From assembly GCF_002127325.2 (NCBI RefSeq), contig NC_035434.2, positions 83,644,787-83,708,786 of the forward strand: 64,000 bases of DNA, given 5' to 3'. The position numbers and the translations under genes were made by a program. The notes below the pieces were generated by a model that saw only the letters and a program-made list of their open reading frames with translations, had not been told where the DNA came from and searched no databases. This DNA is from Helianthus annuus. Taxonomy: Eukaryota; Streptophyta; Magnoliopsida; Asterales; Asteraceae. Shown here in pieces: positions 35,001-47,356 of the stretch (position 1 is its first letter; every line of letters begins with the position of its first letter).

Positions 35001-36628
35001 ATCAAAAGGAACTTAACATGAGACAGAGACGTTGGGTTGAACTGTTGAACGACTACGACTGTGAAATCAAGTATCACCCAGGAAAGGCGAATGTAGTTGC
35101 TGACGCCCTAAGTCGAAAAGAAAGGATTAAGCCCATAAGGGTTAGGGCTTTAGAAATGATTGTCCAGACAGACCTCTCGTTGCGCATTCGTGCCGCGCAG
35201 AGAGAAGCTTTGAAAGAAAGCAATATTGAGGATGAGTATCTCCATGGAATGGAGAAACAGTTAGTGCCAAACAAGGAAGGAACCTTGTGTTTCATGAATC
35301 GAATTTGGGTTCCTCTGTTTGGAGGATTGAGGAAGGTTATATTCGATGAGGCTCACAAGTCACGATACTCGATTCATCCAGGAGCGGATAAAATGTACCC
35401 AGATCTTAAAGATTTCTACTGGTGGCCTAGGATGAAAGGCGATGTTGCAGTATATGTTGGCAGATGTTTAACATGCGCCAAGGTTAAAGTCGAGTACCAG
35501 AAGCCTTCAGGTCTCCTGCAACAACCTGTAATACCCCAATGGAAATGGGAACAGATTTCCATGGACTTCATAACAAAATTGCCAAAGACGCCCAAGGGCC
35601 ATGATACAATTTAGGTAATTGTAGACCAACTGACAAAGTCTGCGCACTTCCTGCCGATCAAGGAAAAGGACAATACGAGTAAACTGGCTGAAATATACAT
35701 GAGGGAGATTGTTGCACGTCATGGAGTGCCTCTCTCGATTATCTCTGATAGAGATGGACGCTTCGTATCAAGGATTTGGTAGTCCTTCCAAGAAGCATTT
35801 GGTTCTCAATTGAATCTGAGTATAGCGTTTCACCCACAAACTGACGGCCAGAGTGAATGAACGATTCAGACATTGGAAGATATGCTGAGAGCATGTGTGA
35901 TGGACCTGGGTGGTAGCTGGGACAAACACTTACCCTTGGTCGAATTTTCGTACAACAACAGCTACCACACCAGCATTGGAGCAGCACCATTTGAAGCTCT
36001 TTATGGACGCAAGTGTCGATCACCGCTATGCTGGGCTGATGCAGGTGATAAACAACTGGTTGGCCCCGAAATGGTTCAAGAAACAACAGACAAGATCTTT
36101 CAAATTCGAAAACGCATCGAGGCAGCTCGCGACCGACAGAAAGGCTACGCAAACCGAAGGAGGAAACCTTTGGAATTTCAAGTTGGGGATATGGTTTTGT
36201 TAAAGGTTTCACTCTGGAAGGGTGTGGCACGCTTTGGAAAGCGTGGGAAGTTGAATCCGCGTTACATTGGTCCTTTCAGAATTCTGCAAAGGATTGGACT
36301 TGTAGCATACAAGTTGGACTTACCTGCGGAACTTAATGGTGTTCATGATACATTCCATGTATCGAACCTGAAGAAGAGTCCGACTCAGGAGACAGTTGTC
36401 ATTCCTGCTGACGAGGTCCATATCGATGACACACTCCACTTTGTTGAGGAACCGGTTGAGGTTACGGATTGGAAGATTAATAAGACACGCCGGAATAGTG
36501 TCAAACTCGTCAAAGTTCGATGGAATGCACGACACGGCCCGGAGTTCACGTGGGAGCGTGAGGATCGTATGAAGGCCAAGTACCCACATTTATTCCCCAA
36601 GACCCCTGCAACTAGAAGTAGAACCTAA
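32036..36628 (+). pseudogene. Ty3/gypsy gag-pol polyprotein with three in-frame stops
   Basis: Open from the ATG at 32036 to TAG 35612-35614 (1,192 codons), then in the same frame to 36628 except for TAG 35780-35782 and TGA 35858-35860. Order: retrotransposon gag domain (about residues 60-200), zinc knuckles [14 protein letters not shown] (near 305) and [14 protein letters not shown] (near 380), protease DTGADYSFV (near 434), RT with [10 protein letters not shown] (near 768), RNase H ([12 protein letters not shown] near 915, TDHKSLQHI near 980), integrase zinc region (HPGADKMY...CLTCAK) and core, then the GPFRIL chromo-like tail ending in TRSRT. This order (RT before integrase) defines Ty3/gypsy; the tail points to the Tekay/Del chromovirus group. 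Compared with the sibling pol at the right edge, the stops replace Trp, probably Gln, and Arg, each explicable by one C-to-T or G-to-A change. Confidence 0.93.
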
Positions 36629-36663
36629 AATTTCGGGACGAAATTTTCTTAACAGGGGGAGAA
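36629..36663 (+). other. Conserved hairpin and polypurine tract
   Basis: AAATTTCGGGACGAAATTT (8-bp arms, GGA centre) and then AACAGGGGGAGAA, abutting the 3' LTR. Confidence 0.9.
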
Positions 36664-39600
36664 TGTGACAACCCGTACAATTACAGGTACTGTACAAATT
36701 AATTAACCCTAATTATGTGCTTAATGACTGTGCTTGACTACATCTGACACTTTAAACTGCTTACTGATTCATGTATATACATACATGTGCATTCTTTACA
36801 TACAGTCACTCCAATTATTTCATACAGACTCTTAGTGACAAACCTGATGCACAAAGCACAGTTAGCACAGTAAGTGGATAACTCAGACACATGCTTACAA
36901 TGCCAGCACTTAGACAGATACTATTTTTAGACCAGCATGGGCCAGGAATGAAACACTACACCAGTATGGAGTGTAGGGAGGTGAGGACCATAAGACTATG
37001 CCACTAGGTGATAGTTTGAGTGCCGGAAAGTGCCTAAAACGCGATTTAATTACAGAATTCCGCATTTTTAATAACAATTCATCTTTTAACACACTCATAT
37101 TATACAGAGTATTGACTAAATGGTCCTGGACACTTTCCTAAGTGTAGGAATTAATTTCGTTACAAAAAGATGCACAAAAGACGCTATACGGGACAATTAA
37201 ACGCTTTAACGGAACGATGCGAAACCGAACAACCAGACATTACCCGAGACATGAAAATATTGTTAGAAATATTATTTTATCATTTTAAATAAATTATGGT
37301 CACAAAAATCCCCATGCACCATGTAAACATGACATACACCCACTATACTTGTAAATACCCTTAACCTTTTAATAATTACCTACTAATTAACAAAAATTTA
37401 CACTTTACCCCCCCCCCCCATAACCGAAAATCTGCCCAAATAATTAAAGAATATTTTAGTTTAGATTTTGTAAAGAGGATCTTGCTTCCATTGGCCAAGA
37501 GGATGGGTATGATTACCCTAACTTCTAGTTATGCATGTTTCCAAGGGAACTCCATCATTACAAAAACTTCAACCAATCTCCTCCTTCCTCTCTCTTAGTT
37601 TTCGGCTCATATACCCCCCCCCCCTCTCCCCATAGCCGAAATCACCACCATCACTCTCACATCCTCCATTTTCTTCTCCATCAAGCTCCCTTTCAAGTTG
37701 TGAAGTTCATCCATAGAGGTGCTAGATTGAAGGTGTTCAAGGAAGTTTGATTCAAGCTTTGTCACCAACTTTTCACCATCATCTCATCCTAAGATTACTA
37801 CCCTAGCCTTGTTCTAGTAGTAAGTCCCTTCATACTCTTGTTCCACCTTGATTCTTGTTACGATTTGTTGAATGTTCATCACACACAAAAGTTTAAACAC
37901 TAAAATATGAACCTAAGTTTCTGCCTAAAAACCACATATAAAAAGGTTGTGTGAGGTTGAAATCTGAATGGTTTAGGGTTGGTTAAGTCATGATTGAAGT
38001 TTTAACATTTGTTCATCAATAAACCATGGTTAGGATCTTCGTTTATGCACTTTTAGTCGCTTCTACAATGTAAACAGCTTGCTGAGTTGGATTTCCAGCC
38101 AACTTCAACAGGCTGTAACGGGATCATTTTAAGTCGAAAAACGGATTTTCTAAAGCCTAAAATGAGTGTTTTGGAATAACTAAACAAATGGCACTGGAAT
38201 CATAATTTTTCGAGACCGTTTACTATTTTTAAAAGACTATTTTTGGACAGCAGCTCAAGCTGCATTTTTATTGCAGAAAAAGTATGTTATTTTCGGAGTC
38301 ATAACTTAAAACCTGAATAAAATCAACTCATGAAATTTTTACAGTAGATAGACACCATTGTCAGGACGACCCTCCAAGTGGAATTTTGTCAAACGGACTT
38401 ACGGTTGATTTTTAGTGAATATTTCCGTAAACTGCAATCAGAGGGTAACAAATCTGATTGCAGTCGAGAAAATGATTTTCTATAAAATATGGGTAACGAA
38501 TTGGACTTTTATATTTTCATACAATAAACTATGGAACATATGTAACATTCTATAAAAATTTGAGAATTTTTAGAAAAGGTTAACTATTTTATAAAAATCC
38601 TCGAAAACAGTCCGGTTTCGAGTAATAAAGCTGAAATGAAGTATGTAACGTTTTGTATGTCTATATGTCGGTTTGGTTATTGAAAATGAACTATTGGATA
38701 TATGTAAAAGAAAATGATATGCTATTTAAGCATGGACACCTCTATTTACAGAGGAGACTCTGCCGAAATTTTCCGAAAATCCGAACACTGGGTAAAATAT
38801 TCAAGAAAATAGATACGAAATAGTTGTCTAACTATTTTTCTAAGAACGCTATTAAAGTTAAAATAATTATTATTGTTTTAACAAAATAATACCAAAGTAA
38901 CATAAATCAAAACACTAAACTCTAAGCCAAGGCACGACCCGTTCGTCTAATAGACATTAGTACGTTGTAGGTTGTCGTGTAGCGGAAAGAGTTAAGATTC
39001 GAGTCAAGACGCACTACGGTGAGTTCATGACCCCCTATTCCTTTACTGTTTTCGGTTTTATACTTCGGGGGTGGAATACATGTTTACAAATTATTTCAGA
39101 CATTTTATAATTGGTATGATTAGCTTAAGGAGGGGTTTTTATTACGCGATCAAGTGAGTGGTGGGCATGACACTTAAGGCCATTAATCCTCATAGTAGGA
39201 CCACGGGACATGAGTGATAGATCTATTTGGGTGTAGCGAGCCCACACCCATGAGGCCGGGGGCCCATAGTGGTGACTATGTCTTCATACCGGAGACAAAT
39301 TTGCTAGGTTTGAGTCTTCCTGCATCATTCACATATACTATTGGATTTGCAACCCAGTGGTGATCATTTTTCCTTATTGCTACAGATCAGGGACTATTTT
39401 ATTTACAGACATATTAAAACGGTTTTATATACACAAACTTACACATGAACTCGCTCAACTTTTTGTTGACTTTTTAAACTACATGTATTTCAGGTAATTA
39501 ATTGGATCTGGCAAGTGATGCATGATTAGCTGCGTACTTAATAAGGATGTCATCCGGAGTCGTAGGCTTGGGAAGTGTAACTCTTTCCTGGACGAGTTGC

Positions 39601-39849
39601 ATGTGTCAAGTCCTTGTGTCATTGGTAGCTTTTCGTCGAGTCTCATGAACTCATTTTTAAACAAGTCATGTTTTGTAAACGTATCGTGTGGTTGATGTTT
39701 TTGTTTCAAGACAATTTGTTAAGCATTTTTAACTATTTTAATGGATGAACATCAAGTGTTTTTATCATATAGCATGTTGTGATTGTTGCTATGGTATTAA
39801 GAAGTCACACCAAATAAACCCACGTTTCCGCAAAAGCCAGGGTGTGACA
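36664..39849 (+). mobile_element. 13.3-kb Ty3/gypsy element: 3' LTR
   Basis: 3,186 bp, near-identical to 26519-29700, ending at the second GTAGC target copy. The high similarity of the pair indicates a recent insertion. Confidence 0.95.
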
Positions 39850-40457
39850 GTAGCAGCTGGAGTAGAACTTGACATTCCAAATTTCTCTAGAATATCATGC
39901 ACGTACTTCGTCTGGTGAATGAAAATTCCCTCATGTAGTTGTTCAACTTGCAATCCCAGAAAGAATTTCATCTCCCCCATTGATGACATTTCAAATTTTT
40001 GCTTCATCACCTGTTTGAAATCTTTGCACAATTTCTCATTTGTCGACCCAAAAATTATATCATCCACATAAATCTGAACTATCAGAAGATGTCCGTCGAC
40101 CTCTTTAGTGAAGAGAGTGGCATCCACTTTTCCACGAATAAACTTGTTAGCTAGTAGGTGTTGAGACAAAGTCTCGTACCAGGCTCTCGGGGCCTGGTGT
40201 AAACCATACAGCGCTTTGTCCAATAAGTAGACCTTGTTTTTGTGGATTGGGTCAGTAAAGCCAGGCGGCTAACCAATATAAACCTCCTCTTTAACCTTCC
40301 CATAAAGAAACGCCGATTTTACATCCAACTGATAAACTTTGAAGTTCTTCCAAGACGCAAATGCTAGGAAAATTCTGATTGCTTCTAGTCGCGCTACAGG
40401 AGCATAGACTTCTGTAAAATCAATCCCCTCCTGTTGACTAAAGCCCTGAACAACGAG
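39850..40457 (-). pseudogene. Copia reverse transcriptase, central part
   Basis: Minus-strand frame of the copia RT: LDKALYGLHQAPRAWYE, the catalytic VQIYVDDIIFGST, MSSMGEMKFFLGLQV and IFIHQTKYVHDILEKFGM. Two in-frame stops are seen upstream: TAG at about 40267 (CCGCCTGGC context) and TGA at about 40456, both at codons that are Gln- or Arg-like by context. At 39850 the Ty3 element interrupts it, and the frame resumes at 26518. Confidence 0.9.
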
Positions 40458-41602
40458 TCAAGCTTTGTTCCTTACAACCACTCCTCTGTCGTCTCTCTTA
40501 CATTTGAATACCCATTTTGTATTGATTTTCCTTTGACCATCTGGTAAATCCACTAACTTCCACACTCCCAACTTTTCAAACTGACTTAACTCTTCTTGCA
40601 TTGCAATGACCCAAGAGTCTTCAGTAAGCGCCTCTTTATACGTTCTCGGTTCAATCTGCGAGATGAAACAACTTAATGAAAATTCAGTTTGTAAAGGTGC
40701 TACTGTAGAATAAAAACATGTTAAGCCCTGGTCTATTTGACATCTTGTACGAATGCCTGAATGCAGTTCTCCTATAATCAACTCCTCTGGATGATAAGAA
40801 AGAGTTCGCGGCATCACTTCGCTTGGAACATCAACATTTCCCTCCAGATTAGTAACATTTTGTTCTGCGTCTTGTTCACCAACTTGGTTTGTTTGACTTG
40901 ATATCTGGATCTGCTCCCCCTCAGAATCTGAATTACCATGATCAAACACTGGCATGTTTTCAGCTTCTTGATTATCATTCACATCCGACTGATTACCAGG
41001 AGCAACTTCATCATCGTGTTCACTAGCATTGCTAGGACCTGCTTCATCATCATTTGAAGTTTCCCGAGGTCTTCTAGAATACTCCGCTGGGAACCTTAGC
41101 TGCGACTCATACTCTCGCAAAATATCCAGCTCATCAAAGAAATCTTCATCTTCCTCTGATTCTTCTCTCATGTCAAACGAATCCCAAAGTTTGTCATAAT
41201 GATAACGCCATGAATCTCCAGGATTCTGTGGCGGCATAGTGTGACCTTGACATTCAACATTCGCTGCTTCAATAATCCGCTTCTCACTTGGAACGAAGAC
41301 ACGTCGCAATGGATTGGCATAACCAACAAATATTCCCTCAATGCACTTCGAAACAAACTTTCCATTAGGCTCCATAACTGTACAGGGTGACCCGAACGGT
41401 TCTAGATACTTCAAACTCGGTTTGCAGTTATTGATTAGCTCAAAGCATGTCTTGTTGAACTTCTTGACAGTAAGAACCCTGTTGAGTGTATAGCATGCGG
41501 CGGAAACAGCTTCAGCCCAAAAATTAATCGGTAACTTTGAATCTGCGAGCATAGTTCTAGCCGTCTCGATTAGCGTCCGGTTTTTGCGTTCTGCGACCCC
41601 AT
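40458..41602 (-). pseudogene. Copia integrase C-terminal part and RT start
   Basis: Continues the integrase frame after a TAG at 41601-41603 (in the usual YTPQ-QNGVAERKN context). Landmarks are LNRVLTVKKFNKTCFEL, LEPFGSPCTVMEPNGKF and FVGYANPLRRVFVPSEKRI, then an acidic linker (EESEEDEDFFDELD) and the RT start (AMQEELSQFEKLGVWKLVDL, NTKWVFKCKRDD). It ends at TGA near 40458. Confidence 0.88.
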
Positions 41603-41603
41603 T

Positions 41604-42530
41604 CTATTGCGGAGTGTATGGAGCACTAAACTCATGCAGTATACCTCGTTCATCACAAAATTCTTCCATCTTACTGTTTTTGAATTCAGTACCATTATCA
41701 CTTCTAATTCTACTGATAGGCCTCTGGTACAGATTCTCAATTCTTTTAAACAACGCCATTAAACTATCAAACGTTTCGACTTTCGTTTTCAAGAATGAAA
41801 CCCACGAAAATCTAGAATAATCATCAGTTACGACCAAACAGTAATAATCTCCAGTAATACTCTTGAAATTCACCGGACCAAACAAATCCATATGAAGTCT
41901 TTCCACAGGTCTTGAAACTGAATTGACTTGCTTTGTAGGGTGTGACTTTTTCTTCTGTTTGCCTTTGACACAACTAATGCACTCCCCTTCCAGATGAAAA
42001 CCTTTGACATGAACTCCTGTGACCAAATCATTATGCACCAAATGATTCATTTTTCTAATATGAATATGCCCCATTTTCCGGTGCCACAATCTTGATTCTT
42101 TTTCCGTTGCTCTGGATACAAAACAATGAGCCTGACCCGTGGTTGTAGTAGCTACACTCATGTCCAACACGTACAGATCATTGACTCTTGGTGCCCTCAT
42201 GGTGATCCATTCCTCAAGTATCACAAATCCCGGTTTCAAGATCAAACATTCTTTGTCAGTGAAGTGAGTAGTATACATCCTGTCACAGATCTGGGAGATA
42301 CTCAGCAGATTATTCTCCAGCTCAGCGATGTAGTTAACTCTCTCAAACGTTACGATTCCGTTAGATAACGTTCCTTCACCTATAATCTTTCCTCCTTGAT
42401 TACCAGCAAAACCTACGTAACCACCATTGATATTTCTAACATCATACAGTAACGCAGTCTTCCCTGTCATATGTCTTGAAGCTCCATTATCCATGATCCA
42501 TCTGGATACAAGTTTTGGAAGATCTTGCAC
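41604..42530 (-). pseudogene. Copia protease end, gag-pre-integrase and integrase core
   Basis: The frame starts near the protease active site, which reads WIMDNGASRHMTG. The family usually has DSGA, so the residue after the catalytic Asp is altered. Then come the gag-pre-integrase zinc motif (RLWHRKMGHIHIRKM and ISCVKGKQKKKSH) and the integrase core with LHMDLFGPV, VVTDDYSRFSW and IRSDNGTEFKN. It ends at TAG 41601-41603. Upstream the frame is broken near 42530-42615. Confidence 0.9.
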
Positions 42531-42614
42531 ATAACAAACTTTGACTTAAAACAACTTCAAGAAAGATGCCGATTCCTACTTCGCGATCAAGGAAGCTCCG
42601 ACAATTCAAACTGC

Positions 42615-43803
42615 TTAGTCAAACATGGAGTCCACCCAGGCCTCATCAGCCTTAGGTGTAACCTTGACTCTCGCAATTTGAATTTTGAAATTTTCAGCCT
42701 TGAGAGGTGGGAAATTTGCATCATAATCAACCGTAATTGATTCTTCATCCTTTTGCACCTCAGAAGTTGAAATTTTCTTCTCAATTTTTGGCTTCCAAAC
42801 TTGTTGAGATAATGCAACCCTTTTGTAAAATTTGTCGTTTTTAGTTAACAACTTCTTTACGGGTTCATATTTCACACTCTTTTTCTCAACAACGAGTGGT
42901 TTTTTACCCTTCACATCAACTTTCTTCTGTTGAGTCTTCACAGTTTCAGTCTTAGGCTTCACATTGGTACACTTTCGTGCAATGTGACCAACTTGATTAC
43001 ATCTGAAACAAGTTCGAGTATCAACACCTCGACTCGTGCCTTCAGACTGAACTTGTGAAATTCTCTTTTCAAAGAACTCTTTGTTTGATTTTGAAAAAAA
43101 TTTCTTTCTCTTCATCAGCAAGAGAACTCGAACTGTTCACAAACTTTTTCTTTTCAACAAACCTCTTGTTTGGAACATTTCTTTTCTGATACGATTTACC
43201 CCCCTGATAATCACCCGACCAATTGTTTATGTTGTTATTACAAACATGTGGTGGATTAATAGATTTCTTGTTGTAACCTTTTTCTTTCTCAAACCTCATT
43301 TTACTTTTCTTTTGACTCAGATTGTTCACTTCAGACAATTCGACTTCAACCAATTTGAAAACATTTGTCAATTTGTTCATGTTTACATTCTCGATCGGAA
43401 ACTCTGAATCCGAAAACAACTTATCTGAACCCAGCATCTTGTACATGACAAGATTTGATTCTTCATTTAAGTTGTTCTTGGACTTTTGTTTCGGAATGTA
43501 ATTGTCCAAGAAACACCCATCTTCCTCAGTAGTGTCACTATCTGTTTTTAGCACATTTTCAACAACACCTTTTACAATATCATTTTGGACACTATCGTCA
43601 TTGGAAGATGTGAACGTGACATCAATGTTCTCAGGAAGTTTAACTTCACTCTCTTCCTCAAGTTCAACCAACCCAGATTCCTTTTTCCTGTAATTATGCA
43701 AAATCAGCGGTGGAACTTTGTGAAAACCCACCCCGGTTCCATCAGAATACACGTCTTCGCCAGCTTTGTTTTTGCCGATGGATTTTGGAACAATATGTTG
43801 CAA
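42615..43803 (-). pseudogene. Copia gag/pol linker region with a second zinc knuckle
   Basis: Two overlapping minus-strand frames, 43069-43803 and 42615-43121, joined only through a frameshift near 43090. The second contains TCFRCNQVGHIARKC, a CCHC knuckle. The rest is Lys/Glu/Asn-rich. It belongs to the copia polyprotein before the protease. Confidence 0.75.
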
Positions 43804-43946
43804 AACAAAGCTTGCAGAGTTATAGCTGTTAAGCTTGAACTAGATTCGCTCGTTTTCAATTTCAGCCTCTTGAACTTTAAGTTTCAAATTAGCGATTTCA
43901 TCCAGTTGTTTGTTGATTGATTCTTCTTTTACTCTCAGCACTGCTT

Positions 43947-44902
43947 TTAGATTTCTTTAAAAGTTTTACCATTTCGATCATCACTATCTTTCACTGTGCT
44001 TTTGAGTTTTTCAAATTTTTCAGAAATCTGACGGTTTTCAAGAATTAACTTTTCATTTTCTTGTTTAACTTTTTCATGCTCAATTTTGTCTTTTTCAATT
44101 TGGCCAGTTAATTCTCTTATCCGTTCAGTTGAAGCTTTCACTATTTTGTCACGACCAAGAATCTGATTCTTAACGCTTCTGACCTTTGCTGTCAGATCTT
44201 TAACTTTCTCACCGTTGAGATACGTGACAGTGTTACAAAATTTGCATTCTTTGTTGCAATTTTTGCAATTAACATTTCCTTCGATCTTTTTACCTGACAC
44301 ATTCGTTGACAAGTTTGGACTGACCTGGCCTTTTGACTCAGATACGGAGTTAGAGTCTACCTCAAGTGCTTTAGCAGCCAGCACTTTGTCAGCCATTTTT
44401 CCCAGGTTCTCTGCAGTCAACTCCTGCGTTGTATCGATAACTCAGTATCAATCTTCTTTGATTTTTCGATCTCTTCTTTCTCTTTCTCTTCTTCTTTCAT
44501 TTTCTCGGTTGGAGTTCCCCACCATTTGTTCTGCCAATACTCATCCTCATCTTTGATCTCCTTGATTAAGGCTTCCAGATCAAGAGTTTTGTGATCGATC
44601 GCAATATTTCCATACTCATCAAGATAACACTCCCTGTCCGGATCCCATCTTTTCGCTCTCTTCTCTTCCAGATAGATACCAGAAAGTCTAATAATTTTGT
44701 TTTCAGAAATCATTTTTCTGTATCTATACTTCTGCTCTTCAGTACGATTGTCTTTCCATGGAATAGGTTCATTTTTTGCCATGAATGCGTAACCAACCGC
44801 ATCTTCTTCTGGTAGAACCTCTTTGCTCCAATCATACCCCTCATCATCATAAATCACCGCAAGAGCTCTAGATTTCTCTCTGTTTTCTTCACCCTGCTTC
44901 AA
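43947..44902 (-). pseudogene. Copia gag extension (coiled coil)
   Basis: Follows the gag frame after a single TAA at 44948-44950: 44417-44902 is in frame with gag. A frameshift near 44420 moves to 43947-44420, which holds the cysteine-rich NCKNCNKECKFCN and then a long Lys/Glu coiled coil. More stops lie between 43803 and 43947. No enzyme motif. Confidence 0.75.
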
Positions 44903-44947
44903 TCTAGGCGGCTCGGATTTATTCTGATGGTATATTGCCTTCTTGTA

Positions 44948-46309
44948 TTAATCATCTCTGAAAGGGTTCTCCGATTCATCAGCATAAGCGTTTCTGCATT
45001 CTCGCTTGAAGTGACCCTTCTGCTTACACTTGAAGCAAGTTACTTTGGACTTATCGAACCCCAATTTGGTAGATGGACCACCAATCGTCTTCCTGCCGGT
45101 TATTTCCATAAAACGTTGTGCTCTACGAACAGCACTTGCCATAGCCCAACGAATATCGATCAGCTCCATTTCTTCGGGATCTATCTGGTCATAATCTTCC
45201 TTCGTCAGGTTGGTATTGCCGATCTTTCCAGCTACTAACCCTTCATATGATTCCAACACTGACGCCAAGAAGTCCATTTGTTGCTTAGCCGACTCCTCGT
45301 CAAAATTCTGTGCATTCTTCAAATCTATTGCGATATTGCATTGAAAACGATTCTTTGCATCAGAATGACTTGCAGATGATGAAGATCCACTGTGATAACC
45401 ACTGTGATTTCCATTGCTTTGACTGCTTTGACTTTCTTTGCTTGCTGTAGACACATTCTCAGCAGAAAATGCAGTCTTGGGAGAAGTAACTTTCGGCATC
45501 ATGCTTTTTGGATAATATAGATCCAAATTCTGCTGGTAAGATGAGTGATTGACTTTGTACGTCTTCTTCAGTTCCAACTCGTGACTTTCAAGTCTCTCAA
45601 TCACCAAATCTGGAGTAAGATCTTTCGGTAAGATGGTGTTCTTCAGCATTAACGCATAATATCTCCAATCCATCTCATCTGGCAATGAATCGAACAGTTT
45701 GTCAACAAGTTCTTCATCAGGATATCTGATATCATGTCTTGCTAATTCCAGCTTCAGATGACCAAACCTTTCTATCATTTTACAAACTGATTCATTCTTG
45801 AGACAACCAAGCATATCAAACTCTTTTCTAAGAAGTTTCTTTTTACTTTTCACAATTTCAGTACTTCCTAGACATTTCTTTTCTAGCTTTTGCCAAAGAT
45901 TTTTTGCATTTGAATAATCGATCAAAGAAATGATGTCTTCCCGAACAGATTGGAACAACAAAGCCACACATTTTTGTTCAGCTACAAATGAATCAATCTC
46001 ATCAGCAGATGTTAGTGCTTCACCATTCTTGTTTCCGTTTTCATAACCGTTTTTTAGACTTTTCCAACTGGGAAATGCAAAGGCCATCATCCAATCTTCA
46101 AACTTCCGAGACCACCGACTGTACTCCTCGATAGCCATTAGCTTTGGGGGTTTATTGAATGTTCCGAAGGCCCTTTCCGATTCCCAAGCTTCCTTTTTCT
46201 TTTCTTTCGGTGGATTCTCATTTGCATTGCTTGACGATGTATCATCGTTTCCGGAATTTCCAGCAAATGCGTACATGTCGCTGAACGGGTTCAAGAAAAT
46301 ATCATCCAT
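44948..46309 (-). CDS. Copia gag with CCHC zinc knuckle
   Basis: I place the start at 46309 (MDDIFLNPFSDMYAF), ten codons inside a longer open frame. The region FNKPPKLMAIEEYSRWSRKF, followed by W..MMAF and CVALLFQSVREDIISLID, is the UBN2/gag-type capsid domain of Ty1/copia elements. LLRKEFDMLGCLKNESV and FGHLKLELARHDIRYPDEEL follow. Near the end CFKCKQKGHFKREC is the nucleocapsid knuckle. It forms the virus-like particle that packages element RNA. Large gag plus repeated polypurine tracts favour the SIRE/Maximus lineage, although the LTRs are short for that group. The frame is intact, but pol is heavily broken, so the copy is not autonomous. Confidence 0.85.
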   Translation of the reverse strand: MDDIFLNPFSDMYAFAGNSGNDDTSSSNANENPPKEKKKEAWESERAFGTFNKPPKLMAIEEYSRWSRKFEDWMMAFAFPSWKSLKNGYENGNKNGEALTSADEIDSFVAEQKCVALLFQSVREDIISLIDYSNAKNLWQKLEKKCLGSTEIVKSKKKLLRKEFDMLGCLKNESVCKMIERFGHLKLELARHDIRYPDEELVDKLFDSLPDEMDWRYYALMLKNTILPKDLTPDLVIERLESHELELKKTYKVNHSSYQQNLDLYYPKSMMPKVTSPKTAFSAENVSTASKESQSSQSNGNHSGYHSGSSSSASHSDAKNRFQCNIAIDLKNAQNFDEESAKQQMDFLASVLESYEGLVAGKIGNTNLTKEDYDQIDPEEMELIDIRWAMASAVRRAQRFMEITGRKTIGGPSTKLGFDKSKVTCFKCKQKGHFKRECRNAYADESENPFRDD

Positions 46310-46896
46310 CGTGAATGTACCTGTAAAATCAACAAACACTTAGAAAAATTTCCGAAGTTTTGAACAAAAGTGACTGATAAGCGAAAGTATCAGCTATTAT
46401 GTCAAATAAGCGAAACCGATAGGTGACAGAAAAGCGGAACTCCAATGTCCGAATAAGCGAACCAGGTAAGTGTCCGTTTGAGCGGAAGTATCAAATTGTC
46501 TGTTCAAGCGGATCTATCTGATGTCCGTTCGAGCGGATCTATCAAGTTTCTATGGTCCGAATAAGCGGAACTATATGGTTCGTTCGAGCGGATCTACTGT
46601 GTTCGGATAAGCGGAACTATCAAGATATTACAAGCGAAACCTCTGATTTTCGAGCGAACCTATCGATGTCCGTAAAAGCGGACCTAAGTTTTTAGCTGAT
46701 TTTAACCATTTTTAAGCCGTGTTTTAACCTGAAACTTTCTAGGGTTTATTAATTGTATGTTTCACACGTTATACTCGATTTTCAGGCCATTTCAACCGTA
46801 GGATCCACTTCAAATCGAAAAAGTCTGAGAGAAAGTGAGTAGAAATGAGAGAATTCTGTAGATTCAAGCTGTAGTAGTATGAACTCCTCGTCCTGA
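46310..46896 (-). repeat. Copia leader with AAGCGGA/AAGCGAAC word array
   Basis: Between the primer site and gag. From about 46377 to 46690 the words AAGCGAAC, AAGCGGAAC and GAGCGGATCTATC recur about fourteen times at 15-35 bp spacing. The same words occur in both LTRs of this element (near 23830-23930 and 47165-47250). Confidence 0.8.
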
Positions 46897-46908
46897 GCTC
46901 TGATACCA
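46897..46908 (-). other. Copia primer binding site (initiator Met-tRNA)
   Basis: Minus-strand TGGTATCAGAGC, two bases from the LTR. Confidence 0.9.
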
Positions 46909-46910
46909 CT

Positions 46911-47356
46911 TGTTGGACCGTGTTCCGACCCTGGATAGTCAGTAGAGAACGTTCATCTTCACGTACGAAGGCGGAATCAACGTAAATGAAGTTACAACAG
47001 CCATTCCTATTCAATTCCTTTCTTTTTATTGCTTTCGGATATTGATTTGACAGAGTTTCGGTAACAAAAGCTCTCAACAGATCCGCTTCAACATACACTA
47101 GTGATCCTCACCAGGTTCACTTGAAGTGCCTATATATAGTGTGTGTAGGTTCGCTTCAAGAGACATGTCGTATAAGCGAACCTACCTTAGTGACATACAA
47201 GCGAACCACCTTATGACACATAAGCGGACATGTCTATTGACATATAAGCGGACCTATTACATAAAAACCTAAATTTGAATTTCTAGACCCTAAGTTGACC
47301 TATCTTGACCTAAGACGTAATGCAAACGTAGTCAACAGACATTCCATGCATCAACA
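46911..47356 (-). mobile_element. Copia element: 5' LTR (446 bp)
   Basis: Same length as and near-identical to 23574-24019. The second TCTTG target copy is at 47357-47361. The TATA-like CTATATATAGG is kept on the minus strand at 47129-47139. Confidence 0.93.
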
